Assembly (NCBI GenBank): GCA_934365195.1
Contig: CAKRNA010000007.1
Span: forward strand, 56,156 to 120,155
Reading direction: 5' to 3'
From: an uncultured Clostridia bacterium
GTDB taxonomy: Bacteria; Bacillota; Clostridia; Christensenellales; CAAEEZ01
Length of the DNA stretch: 64,000 nt
Positions 1 to 8,381 of the stretch are shown here, one piece after another (position 1 is the first letter of the stretch; each line of letters starts with the position of its first letter). The notes beneath the pieces are model-generated. The model was given only the letters and a program-made list of their open reading frames with translations, was not told where the DNA came from and did no database searches. Both the position numbers and the translations under genes were made by a program.

Positions 1-2783
1 AGCGATACGGTGGTTACGTATTTTCCTACGTTGATGGTATTAACAACTTCGTTTCCGTTAATATCCCTGGTTTCATAGTTAGCAATAATTCCTTTTGGGA
101 TACCGATAAGTTCTTTTTGTATGTTCCTACCGCTGTACTCGAATTTATCCTCCGTTTCCCACTTAACTACATCCGGATCGAAATGAAGTTTTTTAATGCT
201 CCAGTTATAAGTAACGTCTTCGTAAGAGCCGTCTGCCCAAACGTAGTTGCTTACCATTCTTCCATTAACGTTTTCAAAAGTTATTAGGCTAGCAGTTACA
301 CTAAATTTACCCGCTAATACGGTGGAGTAAATACCTTTTACTTCGTACTCTTCGTTTTCAGGAGGCTCTATTCCGCAAGATTGACGTGTTCCGTCAAATA
401 CTAAATTTCCATATTGAGCATCGTTATTTAACGTAGGTTTTGCAATGGTCTTTGGCGATATGGTTAGTTGAACGGTCTTCTCAAACATGGTAAAGCCTTT
501 TTTCTGAATCAATACCGTTTGGTCGTAAACGCCAACGTCTACTTCCCTGATAGCAGGAGAATAAGTAATCTCTGCGCCCGGAATTTCTTCGTTCACACGG
601 ATATAGTCGTGTCCGTCAGGAGCATAAGTAACCTCTTGGTCCTCATACACAACTCCTACCATTTTGTTTTCAATTATCTTCCACAAAAGTTCTAACTTGC
701 CGTCGCCGTTAATTACTTCGTAGTTTTGGTTAAATTGTACGGTTGCGGTATGCTCGCCCACTACCTTCTCGTCGTCGATATTTTTTACGTTATTTTCGTA
801 CTTAATTGCAACGTTTCCGTTTGCGTCAAGACCTTCGTCATTAAGCACAAACTCAGGCAAGCCGTTTAAGTATACCTTATATTCGGTTACGTTTTTAAAC
901 TCTTTATAAATAAAGTCGCCCGAATAATTCCAACTTACGTTTGCAAAATCTACCTCGTAAGGTTTGATTTTCCAGTTGATAGACAATTCCTTACCGTTTA
1001 CGTACTCTTCTGCACCGCTAACGTACTTATCAGGTGAGAAACTCAACGAAACTCTTGCTTTTGCCATGTAATTGCCTGCGTTTTTACCGTTGATATCTCC
1101 TTCTAAGTACTCAACTTTTAAGCCTGATTCCTCACCGATATCAATCCTTACAAACTTGGTTGTTCCGTCGTAAATAAATGGATTAGATTGATTGTAATCC
1201 CACGAAACGTTGGTAGGTAACGTGATTTTTGATATTTTCCAAACGTTTTCAGGCTTGTCTATATCTTCGTTAGTGCCGTCTGCCCAAACATAGTTTTTGT
1301 TGTCTTTTAGCGAGAATAATAGTTTGAACTCGTTTGGCTCTATGCCTGCCTGCGTACCTACGATATTGACGTCTTCGGTATTAGATAGTCGTACGGTTTG
1401 CTCTTTGCCGTTATAAACGTATTCTTTTTGAAGTATCTCAGGTATTTCCACCTTCTTACGTTCAATTTGGTATTTGCATTCTAGTTTAAGCGGTTCGTAA
1501 CCCTCTTTGGTTATGGTTACCGAAACAGAGTACTCGCCAACGTTTACGTTACCGCTATCGCTATATTCTATGTTTACTCCCATAGGAATAGCGTCAAGAT
1601 TAATTAGGTTAGGATGTTGTTGCCCCCCGTTATAGATTAGTTTTACAATTCCGTTCTCTTTACCTTCAAAGTCAACTTTATTGTCGGGATCTAATCTATT
1701 ACGATATATTTTCCACGCTAATTCTTTTTGATAAGGCTTAGTTTCGTCAATCTCGTAGTTGTTCTTTTTGTCCGCTTTCACCTCAAAATTAACTTTGGCA
1801 ACGTATTTGCCTTCGTCAGAATGTTCAAACACCCCTTCGTAAGAAGGCATTACCAACCTTGAATTATAGTTTTCTACAAATACCTTATGCTTCTCTCCGG
1901 TGTACAAGATGCCTTTTGCATTGTAAGCCCAAGCAACGTTAGACAAATCGATTTTTTGTTTTTCGATTTTCCAAGTGTACTCTTTGGTTCTTTCATTACC
2001 CTCTACGTCGTCTGCCCATCTATAATTATTAGGTTGGTTTAGCGTTACGCTTACTTTGTACTCGCCGGCGTCTTTTGCATTAGTGTTACCGGTAACGCTA
2101 TAAAGAGTAGATTTTTCAATGCCTACTTGTTGAGTTCTATCGTTATAAACTACTGCCTCAGGATTTTTAGGTACTTCAACGGTCTTTTTATCAATCGTTA
2201 AAGTAGAGGTCAACTCCTTAAACTTAAATCCCTCTTTTTTAACAAGCGCCTTTACTTCGTACTCGCCTGCATTGATTTGTCTGTTGTTTTTGCCGTAAAT
2301 AATTTCAGCGTCTTCACCGGCGCCTACCACTTCAAGTTTTCTTACGGTGTTAGGCTCGTACACAAAGGTTGCGGACGGCATAGTGCAATCCAAATCCGCT
2401 AACTCGGGATTATGTGACAAAGTAACCGTAAACGTTGTTATAAACGTAACGTTTTGATCGGTTTTAGCGCTAAAAGTAAATGTTTTTATCGCTTTGCCAC
2501 TCTCGTTCACTTCGCCCAAAAAGTTAGCGTAGTACCTCTCGTCCTCTGAAACCATACTGTCTTTATAGGCAATCTTCTTTGTCGTGCCATTAGAATAACG
2601 CCATGCAATATTTAATTTTGCAAGGCTAAAATCCTCAACGTAGGCTTCACTACTTCCCGTTACGCTTAGTCCTGTAATTTTAGGGGCTTCTGGTTCTTCC
2701 TCGCCGCAAGCAGTCAAGCCACATACTAGCACCACCGCAAGCACAACAATCAATAAAACCGATAGCCACTTTTTATTTCTCAT
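1..2783 (-). CDS. Large repeat lipoprotein, Ig-like/YDG-type repeats (C-terminus off the left edge)
   Basis: An open frame runs on the minus strand from an ATG at 2783 to the window edge without a stop, about 927 residues visible. It starts with a short basic N-terminus, a hydrophobic stretch and a lipobox (LTAC, Cys about residue 27), so it should be a lipoprotein anchored outside the membrane. After that come repeated units of roughly 100-130 residues. Each carries a tryptophan-lysine-isoleucine strand followed by a Y/F-x-G core (for example YNGKEQ, YDGTTK, YTGEKH, FDGTRQ), which resembles bacterial Ig-like MBG/YDG repeats. The Shine-Dalgarno is AGGGGG, 7 nt upstream. Function is unknown; a surface adhesin or scaffold role is inferred. 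The repeat family name is a recollection, not a search result. Confidence 0.75.
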   Translation of the reverse strand, partial: MRNKKWLSVLLIVVLAVVLVCGLTACGEEEPEAPKITGLSVTGSSEAYVEDFSLAKLNIAWRYSNGTTKKIAYKDSMVSEDERYYANFLGEVNESGKAIKTFTFSAKTDQNVTFITTFTVTLSHNPELADLDCTMPSATFVYEPNTVRKLEVVGAGEDAEIIYGKNNRQINAGEYEVKALVKKEGFKFKELTSTLTIDKKTVEVPKNPEAVVYNDRTQQVGIEKSTLYSVTGNTNAKDAGEYKVSVTLNQPNNYRWADDVEGNERTKEYTWKIEKQKIDLSNVAWAYNAKGILYTGEKHKVFVENYNSRLVMPSYEGVFEHSDEGKYVAKVNFEVKADKKNNYEIDETKPYQKELAWKIYRNRLDPDNKVDFEGKENGIVKLIYNGGQQHPNLINLDAIPMGVNIEYSDSGNVNVGEYSVSVTITKEGYEPLKLECKYQIERKKVEIPEILQKEYVYNGKEQTVRLSNTEDVNIVGTQAGIEPNEFKLLFSLKDNKNYVWADGTNEDIDKPENVWKISKITLPTNVSWDYNQSNPFIYDGTTKFVRIDIGEESGLKVEYLEGDINGKNAGNYMAKARVSLSFSPDKYVSGAEEYVNGKELSINWKIKPYEVDFANVSWNYSGDFIYKEFKNVTEYKVYLNGLPEFVLNDEGLDANGNVAIKYENNVKNIDDEKVVGEHTATVQFNQNYEVINGDGKLELLWKIIENKMVGVVYEDQEVTYAPDGHDYIRVNEEIPGAEITYSPAIREVDVGVYDQTVLIQKKGFTMFEKTVQLTISPKTIAKPTLNNDAQYGNLVFDGTRQSCGIEPPENEEYEVKGIYSTVLAGKFSVTASLITFENVNGRMVSNYVWADGSYEDVTYNWSIKKLHFDPDVVKWETEDKFEYSGRNIQKELIGIPKGIIANYETRDINGNEVVNTINVGKYVTTVS

Positions 2784-2877
2784 TATATACCCCCTATATT
2801 ATTCTAGAGTTCTCTCACTTTTTGTATCTATATGTATTTATTATTATAATACACTATTTTCGTAAATTGTTAAAAAC

Positions 2878-2907
2878 GCAAAAAAAAAATTGCCCTTTCG
2901 AGCAATT
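2878..2907 (-). terminator. Intrinsic terminator after bioY
   Basis: On the minus strand the stem AATTGC/GCAATT (with inner G-C pairs) overlaps the bioY stop codon and is followed by a run of about ten T. It separates bioY from the lipoprotein gene downstream. Confidence 0.75.
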
Positions 2908-3547
2908 ATTTGTTTAATCTAAGCGCTTTTTTCAGTTTTCCGCCTATAAAACACGCTAATGCGCATTGAATAGTATCCGACGGCAAGAAAATCAAACTAA
3001 ACGATACCAGCACTTTACCAAAATTTATCGGTTTGTGAAAATAGAAGGTTTGCATCAAGCAGAAGTAACCCACACCCGACAAATGCACGATTAGTAAACC
3101 TACAAGGCAGGCAAGCAATCTTTTTAAAAACAAGTTATACTTTAATTTTACCAAAAACCTGCTTTTTTTATCGGTAAGTACTTCTAGTTCGTACTCCTTT
3201 TCCTTCGTGTTGTCCTTTATGTGCTCTAATATTAGCCCTACTACAAAGCCCGATATAATGTAGCCAAGTAGGTAGCCGAAACTCGGTTGGAATACGTAAG
3301 CAGGGCCAGACAAACCTTTTGCAAATACAGGCAGTCCGCCAAGTCCCATAGCAACGTAAATCGCAAAAGAAAGCGGCGCAAGATATTTGCCAAGTAGTAT
3401 TACCGACAGCATAGCCACTATCGTAAGGGTGGAAAACGGAACGGGCGGAATGTTTATCTTAATGTACATACCCGACACAACCAACAGCCCCACGAAAATA
3501 CCGCACATCGTAATTTTTCTCATATAATCTAATCGCTTGCTTACCAT
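2906..3547 (-). CDS. bioY: Biotin transporter S component BioY
   Basis: BioY is the substrate-binding membrane subunit of ECF-type biotin importers. The 213-residue protein has about six hydrophobic segments and the family signatures GLGGLPVFA (68-76) and PSFGYLLGY (88-96). A charged segment of about 35 residues (about 106-142) between two membrane spans makes it slightly longer than most BioY proteins. The start at 3547 has GAGAGG as Shine-Dalgarno. A perfect BirA-type operator lies 41-72 bp upstream, so repression by biotin is likely. No EcfA/EcfT genes are nearby, so it may share an energy module or act alone. Confidence 0.93.
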   Translation of the reverse strand: MVSKRLDYMRKITMCGIFVGLLVVSGMYIKINIPPVPFSTLTIVAMLSVILLGKYLAPLSFAIYVAMGLGGLPVFAKGLSGPAYVFQPSFGYLLGYIISGFVVGLILEHIKDNTKEKEYELEVLTDKKSRFLVKLKYNLFLKRLLACLVGLLIVHLSGVGYFCLMQTFYFHKPINFGKVLVSFSLIFLPSDTIQCALACFIGGKLKKALRLNK

Positions 3548-3567
3548 AAAAACCTCTCAAATCTAAT

Positions 3568-3619
3568 TTGTAAACTTGTTTTTCGTATTGTAAACTTGTT
3601 TGCGTAATTAAGTTTACAA
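3568..3619 (-). promoter_or_regulatory. BirA-type biotin operator with an extra half-site
   Basis: TTGTAAAC (3588-3595), 16 bp, then GTTTACAA (3612-3619) is a perfect inverted repeat with the half-site and spacing known for BirA operators in Firmicutes. A third copy of the half-site, TTGTAAAC (3568-3575), lies exactly 20 bp away as part of a direct repeat (TTGTAAACTTGTTT twice). The site is directly upstream of bioY. Biotin-dependent repression is an inference from this match. Confidence 0.85.
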
Positions 3620-3763
3620 TAATAGATGTTTTTTTGCAAGCATTTTAAACTATGTTTTTATTTTATTAGTATTTTTTTCTAGTATTTTAGCCTTGGCTTT
3701 ATATTTAGCAACGTCTATTTTAACTATATACTAAATATACTTTTAAGCAAATTATTCTTCCTT

Positions 3764-4687
3764 TTACTTTTCGCTACCGCTCTCGTTATCCAAACTTTCA
3801 AGTTTGTTATCTATATTTTTCGCGTTTTCGCCGTCAAAATTATCTCTTTCCTTCTCGGTTTCGCCGCTATCGGTAACAAAATTAGCCTCTGAACCCTCAG
3901 TATTTACTGACTTTTCTAATTTCTTTTTCTTAAAATTTACTCCGAACGTAACGCTTGCGTAGTTGTTGGTTACCTCGTCCTCGTTCTTCCCCTCGAACTT
4001 TTTGTGGTATATCCTACGTGCCAAGTAAACGATAGGGGTATCTAACAAACTGGTGAAAATAAATATGATATAACTCGTGGCAATAATGCTGCCCACGGTT
4101 TCCCAACTGTACGTGCCGCCGAATGCGATTAGGTTGTAAAGTACTGCGTTAATTCCTTGCGAAACAAGTGTAGAGCCGTTATTTCTTAGCCACAAATACT
4201 TCTCTTTATTTTTAAAACGCTTGTTTGTGAAGTCCCACCATTTGTGATATAGCCACACGTCGAATTTTTGGCTAACGGCGTACACGATTAGGCTTGCAAA
4301 CACAACTCTTGGCGTTGTAGCAAACAAAGTTTTGATAGAAGAAAAAGCAAAATCGTTACTTGACGGTGTGTATAATAACCACGTTTGAGTGATAACCACA
4401 AACAAAACGGAAGTAAGAATATTAGTATTTACTACCTTTTGCGACTCTTTTTTGCCGTTGACTTCGCTGACGATATCGGTGATTAAGAACGTGGTTGCAA
4501 ATAGCACGTTACCTAGCGTCTGTTCCATACCAAAAGCGTTTACAAGAATAAGCACCTCGATATTTGCCACGATTGTTGCAAAAATGCTGAAACAATACAG
4601 CCCTTTCGTGCCAAATAAAAAGTACCACAAAAGTACGGCTAGATACAGCACTATTAAGTTTAAAATAATGATAAGTTCGTTGGGCAT
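3764..4687 (-). CDS. Queuosine precursor transporter, YhhQ/VUT (DUF165) family
   Basis: Members of this family import queuosine precursors (preQ0/preQ1) across the membrane. The 307-residue protein has at least six hydrophobic segments in its first 230 residues and the family signature around TDIVSEVNGKKES. The preQ1-type riboswitch upstream independently supports the substrate. The last ~70 residues form a hydrophilic tail rich in Glu, Asn, Asp and Lys that is not part of the usual family core. The start ATG at 4687 has AGAGG 6 nt upstream. Family assignment is strong; which precursor is moved is not shown by the protein alone. Confidence 0.9.
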   Translation of the reverse strand: MPNELIIILNLIVLYLAVLLWYFLFGTKGLYCFSIFATIVANIEVLILVNAFGMEQTLGNVLFATTFLITDIVSEVNGKKESQKVVNTNILTSVLFVVITQTWLLYTPSSNDFAFSSIKTLFATTPRVVFASLIVYAVSQKFDVWLYHKWWDFTNKRFKNKEKYLWLRNNGSTLVSQGINAVLYNLIAFGGTYSWETVGSIIATSYIIFIFTSLLDTPIVYLARRIYHKKFEGKNEDEVTNNYASVTFGVNFKKKKLEKSVNTEGSEANFVTDSGETEKERDNFDGENAKNIDNKLESLDNESGSEK

Positions 4688-4710
4688 ACAATTCCTCTTT
4701 TACTGCCCGC

Positions 4711-4741
4711 AAAAATTAAAAACGCCTCGTTAAAAGAGGCT
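4711..4741 (-). terminator. Riboswitch-linked intrinsic terminator before the queuosine transporter
   Basis: The stem GCCTC/GAGGC (4724-4728 and 4736-4740, minus strand) is followed by a T-rich tract and lies between the preQ1 aptamer and the start codon. This is the arrangement of a transcription-attenuating riboswitch. Confidence 0.75.
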
Positions 4742-4745
4742 AATT

Positions 4746-4789
4746 AGTCCCTAGTTTTGTTTAGCGACTGGATGGTTGCGAACAGTCGT
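4746..4789 (-). promoter_or_regulatory. preQ1-I riboswitch aptamer
   Basis: In the minus-strand leader, a GACTG/CAGTC stem encloses a loop containing TTCGCAACC and is followed by an A-rich tail ending AACAAAACTAGGGA. This matches the compact preQ1-I pseudoknot layout, and especially resembles the Thermoanaerobacter tengcongensis type. It begins roughly 8 nt after the predicted start of transcription, is followed by a terminator, and controls a queuosine-precursor transporter. Sequence pattern and genomic context agree. Confidence 0.85.
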
Positions 4790-4803
4790 ATTTCGTTTTT
4801 TAT

Positions 4804-4833
4804 AATATAATCAATTTACCTACCGTTTGTCAA
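4804..4833 (-). promoter_or_regulatory. Promoter for the preQ1 riboswitch/transporter transcript
   Basis: TTGACA (4828-4833) and TATATT (4804-4809) are separated by 18 bp on the minus strand. The -35 box overlaps the stop region of ybaK. Initiation near 4797 would give a leader that opens directly into the aptamer. Confidence 0.7.
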
Positions 4834-5315
4834 GAAAAATCGGCTATATCTTGAAAACTTACCCTAATAAGTTTTTCGATATCGCTAACTTTTAATTCAA
4901 CAAGCGTGCCTATTTTACCGGCATTTACCAGTATTTTTTCGTGATTTTTTGCGTCTATATCAAAAACTGTGGTAAATTGCTTTTTCATCATAAACGGAGA
5001 GCAACCGCCGTGGATATACCCCGTCAGCCCTAATAGTAACTTGGATTTCAGCATTTCTACGGACTTTTCGCCCACCGCTTTTGCACATTTTTTAAGGTTT
5101 AATTCCTTGTCGGCAGCCACCACGAACACGTAATTTTTGTTGCTTTTAGAGGTGGTTACCAGCGTTTTGTACACCACGCTTACGTCTTTGCCTAGGTCTA
5201 ATGCCACCTCGCTTGCCGAGTGCGTCGAATCAAGCGCCGTTTGAAATACCGTATATTCTATTTTCTTGCTGTCAAGCAGCCTTAGTACGTTAGTCTTTTC
5301 CACCGCATTTATCAC
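4830..5315 (-). CDS. ybaK: Cys-tRNA(Pro)/aminoacyl-tRNA deacylase, YbaK/EbsC family
   Basis: YbaK-type enzymes hydrolyse mischarged aminoacyl-tRNA, typically Cys-tRNA(Pro). The 161-residue protein shows the family's catalytic-region lysine (K50, in VYKTLV) and the GYIHGGCSP loop (99-107), which matches the usual TGYxxGGCSP. The reading frame overlaps the end of the DUF134 gene by 26 nt. Two GTG starts are possible, 5315 and 5303; the shorter form (MEKTNVLRLL) aligns better with typical family N-termini, but neither has a strong Shine-Dalgarno, so translation may be coupled to the upstream gene. Confidence 0.88.
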   Translation of the reverse strand: MINAVEKTNVLRLLDSKKIEYTVFQTALDSTHSASEVALDLGKDVSVVYKTLVTTSKSNKNYVFVVAADKELNLKKCAKAVGEKSVEMLKSKLLLGLTGYIHGGCSPFMMKKQFTTVFDIDAKNHEKILVNAGKIGTLVELKVSDIEKLIRVSFQDIADFS

Positions 5316-5631
5316 AATGTCCGCTATCGCAACGATTAGTTTTTGCCTCGCAAACCTTGTAAGCCCCTCCTTCTATAACAAGTCTTTTGCCGTTAACCAA
5401 AAAATCTGCCATTTTCTCCCTTGCCCTAGTGTAAATTAGTTGCACGGTAGGTCTTGACACGCCCATTCTTGCGGCGCACTCCTCCTGCATCAGCCCGCTA
5501 TAATCGATAAGCCTAATGGTTTCGTACTCCTCGTAAGACATCACCACTTTTTCTTTTCCGCCGTTTACCGTGGTAAATTCCTCATAACTAGGCACGTTAC
5601 ATATACTTTTTTCAATCTTTGGTCTAGACAT
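5290..5631 (-). CDS. DUF134 (UPF0251) helix-turn-helix protein
   Basis: The 113-residue protein starts MSRPK, has the helix-turn-helix region typical of DUF134 (about residues 43-77, with RMGVSRPTVQ), and ends in a short Cys-rich tail with four cysteines. DUF134 proteins are predicted DNA-binding regulators of unknown target. The ATG at 5631 is preferred over an in-frame start 30 nt upstream because AAGGAG lies 7 nt before it. It is the first gene of a two-gene unit with ybaK. Confidence 0.85.
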   Translation of the reverse strand: MSRPKIEKSICNVPSYEEFTTVNGGKEKVVMSYEEYETIRLIDYSGLMQEECAARMGVSRPTVQLIYTRAREKMADFLVNGKRLVIEGGAYKVCEAKTNRCDSGHCDKCGGKD

Positions 5632-5707
5632 ATTTTTCTCCTTAAAAATATAATACCACACTTAGTAAAATTTTTCAATAAAATAACTTCCTAGGCGAAT
5701 TTTCCTA

Positions 5708-5736
5708 TTGATTATAATAAGATTTAGTACTATAAT
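5708..5736 (+). promoter_or_regulatory. Promoter of the ClC gene, apparently leaderless
   Basis: TTGATT (5708-5713), 17 bp, TATAAT (5731-5736). The expected transcription start, about 7 nt after the -10 box, falls at 5743-5744, on the ATG of the ClC gene. No Shine-Dalgarno is visible before that ATG. Confidence 0.7.
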
Positions 5737-5743
5737 TATACGT

Positions 5744-7342
5744 ATGAATACGCTTAAAACAAGACAACACCAAATAATTAACATTGCAAAATGTATATTG
5801 TACACTTCGGTCAGCGGATTATTAGTTGGCTCGCTAGTGTCTGTTTTCAACTACCTTGCAAGGCTTGTTTCCAAAAACTCACAAATAGTTTACGGCTATA
5901 TTAGGGAGAATTTGGCGTATTTGCCACTACTTATTTTGGGGCTTGTTTTACTTAGCCTTATTATGAGTTTCGTGCAAAAAAAAGTTCCTGAAACAAAAGG
6001 TAGCGGAATACCGCAAGTTAAAGGCGCAATAAAAGGCCTGCTTACTTTTAAGTGGCTAAGAGTACTTCTTGCCACCTTCTTTAACAGTATGATATCCTTC
6101 TTCGTCGGCTTATCGCTTGGCTCGGAAGGTCCTAGCGTTCAACTTGGTAGCACGGCGTCGGTTGGCGCAGGCAAACTGCTTGGCTCTAATCCGCATTGGG
6201 ATAGATACCTTATCCGTGGCGGCGCAGCAGCAGGTATGGCAACCGCTTTTAACGCACCTATTACGGGCATAATTTTCAGCATAGAGGAAGCGCACGACCA
6301 TTTTACGCCGCTTATCCTTATCGCAACGCTTTGCTCGGTAATGTCCGCTATGATTGTGTCTAACCTAATCAATACGGCGCTTGGCGTGGAGTCGATACTG
6401 TTTCAAATGAACATTCACGAAATAAGCATCAAGGAGATACACTTCCCTATTTTGCTTGGCATCGTTATCGGACTTAGCGGAATTATCTTCAACTTCCTTT
6501 TAATCCAAACCAAAAAACTTACCGACAAAATCAAAGTGCCCGACTGGGTAAAACTTGCCTTTGCTTTTCTCGTTATCGGAATTACCAACGTGTTTTTCTA
6601 CAAAGGCGCAGGCTCAGGACACGGACTAATCCTAGATATATCTTCCGACCATTTTGCTTGGCAAACACTACTTTTGCTCCTTTTCGTTAAGGCGCTATTT
6701 ACAATCTTGTCCTTCGACAGCGGAGCAACGGGCGGTATGTTCTTCCCTATGCTTACTATCGGCGCACTTATCGGCGGGCTGATGGCTGAGGGCTTTTTGA
6801 AAATGGGTATGAGCCGTGACGCATACAACACCATCGTTATTTGTAGTATGGCTGCATTTTTGGGCGCTGTATCAAGAACGCCGCTAACCGCAATACTGGC
6901 AATTATCGAAACGACTATGTTTAGGTCGGGCTTTATCGCACCGGTGTTCACGGTTTGCATTGCCTTTATCCTAATGGAATTATCGCAATCCACCGCCCTG
7001 TACGACCACTTGCTAAAACGCTACATTTCAAGAATGAACGAAAACAAAACCAGACAAACCGTCACCACCAACATCACGGTGGAGAAAAACTCGTTTGTGG
7101 ACGGCAAGTTTATCAGGGATATTTTGTGGCCGCAGGACTCGTTTATCGTATACCTAATGCGTAACAAAATTCAAGTTCCGGTTCAAGGTCACACGCAACT
7201 GCAAGCAGGCGACGTACTTACCGTGCAAGCCACCACTTACAACCCAACCGAAATCACCGAGATTATCACCGACCTATGCACGAAGAAAAACACCCACTCT
7301 GTTTTCGCCAAACTGTTTAAGAAAAACCGTGCCGAGCACTAA
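5744..7342 (+). CDS. ClC-family chloride channel/antiporter with C-terminal TrkA-C domain
   Basis: ClC proteins are membrane chloride channels or chloride/proton exchangers. The 532-residue product contains the three selectivity motifs: GSGIP (86-90), GSEGP (126-130, with the gating glutamate at 128) and GGMFFP (330-335). A Glu-Glu pair is at 181-182. The last ~80 residues look like a TrkA-C (RCK-C) regulatory domain. The start at 5744 is preferred over a TTG at 5708, because the TTG is inside the -35 box. The gene is monocistronic, opposite to its neighbours, and ends at a bidirectional terminator. Confidence 0.93.
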   Translation: MNTLKTRQHQIINIAKCILYTSVSGLLVGSLVSVFNYLARLVSKNSQIVYGYIRENLAYLPLLILGLVLLSLIMSFVQKKVPETKGSGIPQVKGAIKGLLTFKWLRVLLATFFNSMISFFVGLSLGSEGPSVQLGSTASVGAGKLLGSNPHWDRYLIRGGAAAGMATAFNAPITGIIFSIEEAHDHFTPLILIATLCSVMSAMIVSNLINTALGVESILFQMNIHEISIKEIHFPILLGIVIGLSGIIFNFLLIQTKKLTDKIKVPDWVKLAFAFLVIGITNVFFYKGAGSGHGLILDISSDHFAWQTLLLLLFVKALFTILSFDSGATGGMFFPMLTIGALIGGLMAEGFLKMGMSRDAYNTIVICSMAAFLGAVSRTPLTAILAIIETTMFRSGFIAPVFTVCIAFILMELSQSTALYDHLLKRYISRMNENKTRQTVTTNITVEKNSFVDGKFIRDILWPQDSFIVYLMRNKIQVPVQGHTQLQAGDVLTVQATTYNPTEITEIITDLCTKKNTHSVFAKLFKKNRAEH

Positions 7343-7366
7343 CTTGAAACCATACCTATAATACAA

Positions 7367-7396
7367 ATAAAAACGAGCCACTCGGCTCGTTTATTT
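7367..7396. terminator. Bidirectional terminator between ClC and the epimerase gene
   Basis: AAACGAGCC (7371-7379) pairs with GGCTCGTTT (7384-7392) around a 4-nt loop, with A- and T-rich flanks on both sides. It can end ClC transcription and the opposing polysaccharide transcript. Confidence 0.85.
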
Positions 7397-7505
7397 CGTT
7401 TTAATATTTCTAAACTTAATTATTATATCGTACTATTATTTTTTCTATTATATATTTATATATCTTTTATATATAACTATCCTTAATTTGACTTTCTATT
7501 TTGCT

Positions 7506-8381
7506 TTATTCTTTTTTATCGCCATCTTGCCCAAGCGTTCTTTTTAGGCTGTCCTCATAAGTGTAAATATTATATTTATTGTTAAAGGCATTAGACAAAC
7601 TCTTGTCGTAAGTTTTGTTGCCAAACACTTTGTTGATAAATCCTATACACGAACAAAGTTTTAACATAGGGTTGAATAGCCCCGTGCTCCACAACTTTTT
7701 ACCTTGCAAGGTTGCCATATCCTTAACCACCTTCCCGGTTGAAACGTACTCTGTGTTTTGCGGATAAAACACTCCACTTGCTTCGTTTTCAATCACTAGC
7801 CTAAAAAACTCGGCAAGGTTGCCCACGTAAATCATACTCCTCTCGTTTTTTATATTAGGGAAAAGCGGCAATTTGCGGCTCGCCTTAACAAGCAACGGGA
7901 AGTTGCCTTTGCAGTTTTCCCCGTAAACCATAGGAGTGCGTACTATTACCACCTTAAAATCGTCCGTTTCCATCTTCTGCAATTTTAGGTCAGCCTCTAA
8001 TTTGCTATTGCCGTAAAAGTCAACGGGGGCATACTCTTCACCCGTCACAATGTTTTTGCTTTTACCAACTTTGCCGTCCGCTCCGTAGATAATCATACTG
8101 CTCATAAAAATAAACTGTTTAACGCCCTTTCCCTTTACGTAACTAGCCACCTCTATTGCTAAATCTCGGTTTATTTTGTAGTATTGCTCCTCCATTTTAG
8201 GATCGGCGCTAACGTGGGCTATTCCTGCTACGTGAAGTACCGCATCCACGCCGGAGTAGTCAATATCTTTCCAGTTACTGCCGATACTATCCACTTCCTC
8301 AACTTGCATTCCGCCGTTTACGTGCTCCATAAACTTAGTGCCTATGTAACTGTTTTTTCCTATAATCACCACTTTTTTCAT
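7506..8381 (-). CDS. NAD-dependent epimerase/dehydratase (extended SDR)
   Basis: A 291-residue short-chain dehydrogenase-type nucleotide-sugar enzyme. The N-terminal nucleotide-binding loop is degenerate (GKNSYIGT instead of GxxGxxG). A serine (FMSS) and a YGNSK active-site pair (YxxxK) are present. The start codon directly follows the stop of the sugar-transferase gene at 8382, so the two are one unit. It probably makes the activated sugar used by that transferase, for example by C4 epimerisation or reduction, but the substrate cannot be read from sequence. Confidence 0.8.
   Translation of the reverse strand: MKKVVIIGKNSYIGTKFMEHVNGGMQVEEVDSIGSNWKDIDYSGVDAVLHVAGIAHVSADPKMEEQYYKINRDLAIEVASYVKGKGVKQFIFMSSMIIYGADGKVGKSKNIVTGEEYAPVDFYGNSKLEADLKLQKMETDDFKVVIVRTPMVYGENCKGNFPLLVKASRKLPLFPNIKNERSMIYVGNLAEFFRLVIENEASGVFYPQNTEYVSTGKVVKDMATLQGKKLWSTGLFNPMLKLCSCIGFINKVFGNKTYDKSLSNAFNNKYNIYTYEDSLKRTLGQDGDKKE

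Noticed and set aside
5708..5743. TTG start for the ClC gene, adding 12 residues
   Set aside because: This TTG is the -35 element of a good promoter, so it cannot be in the transcript.
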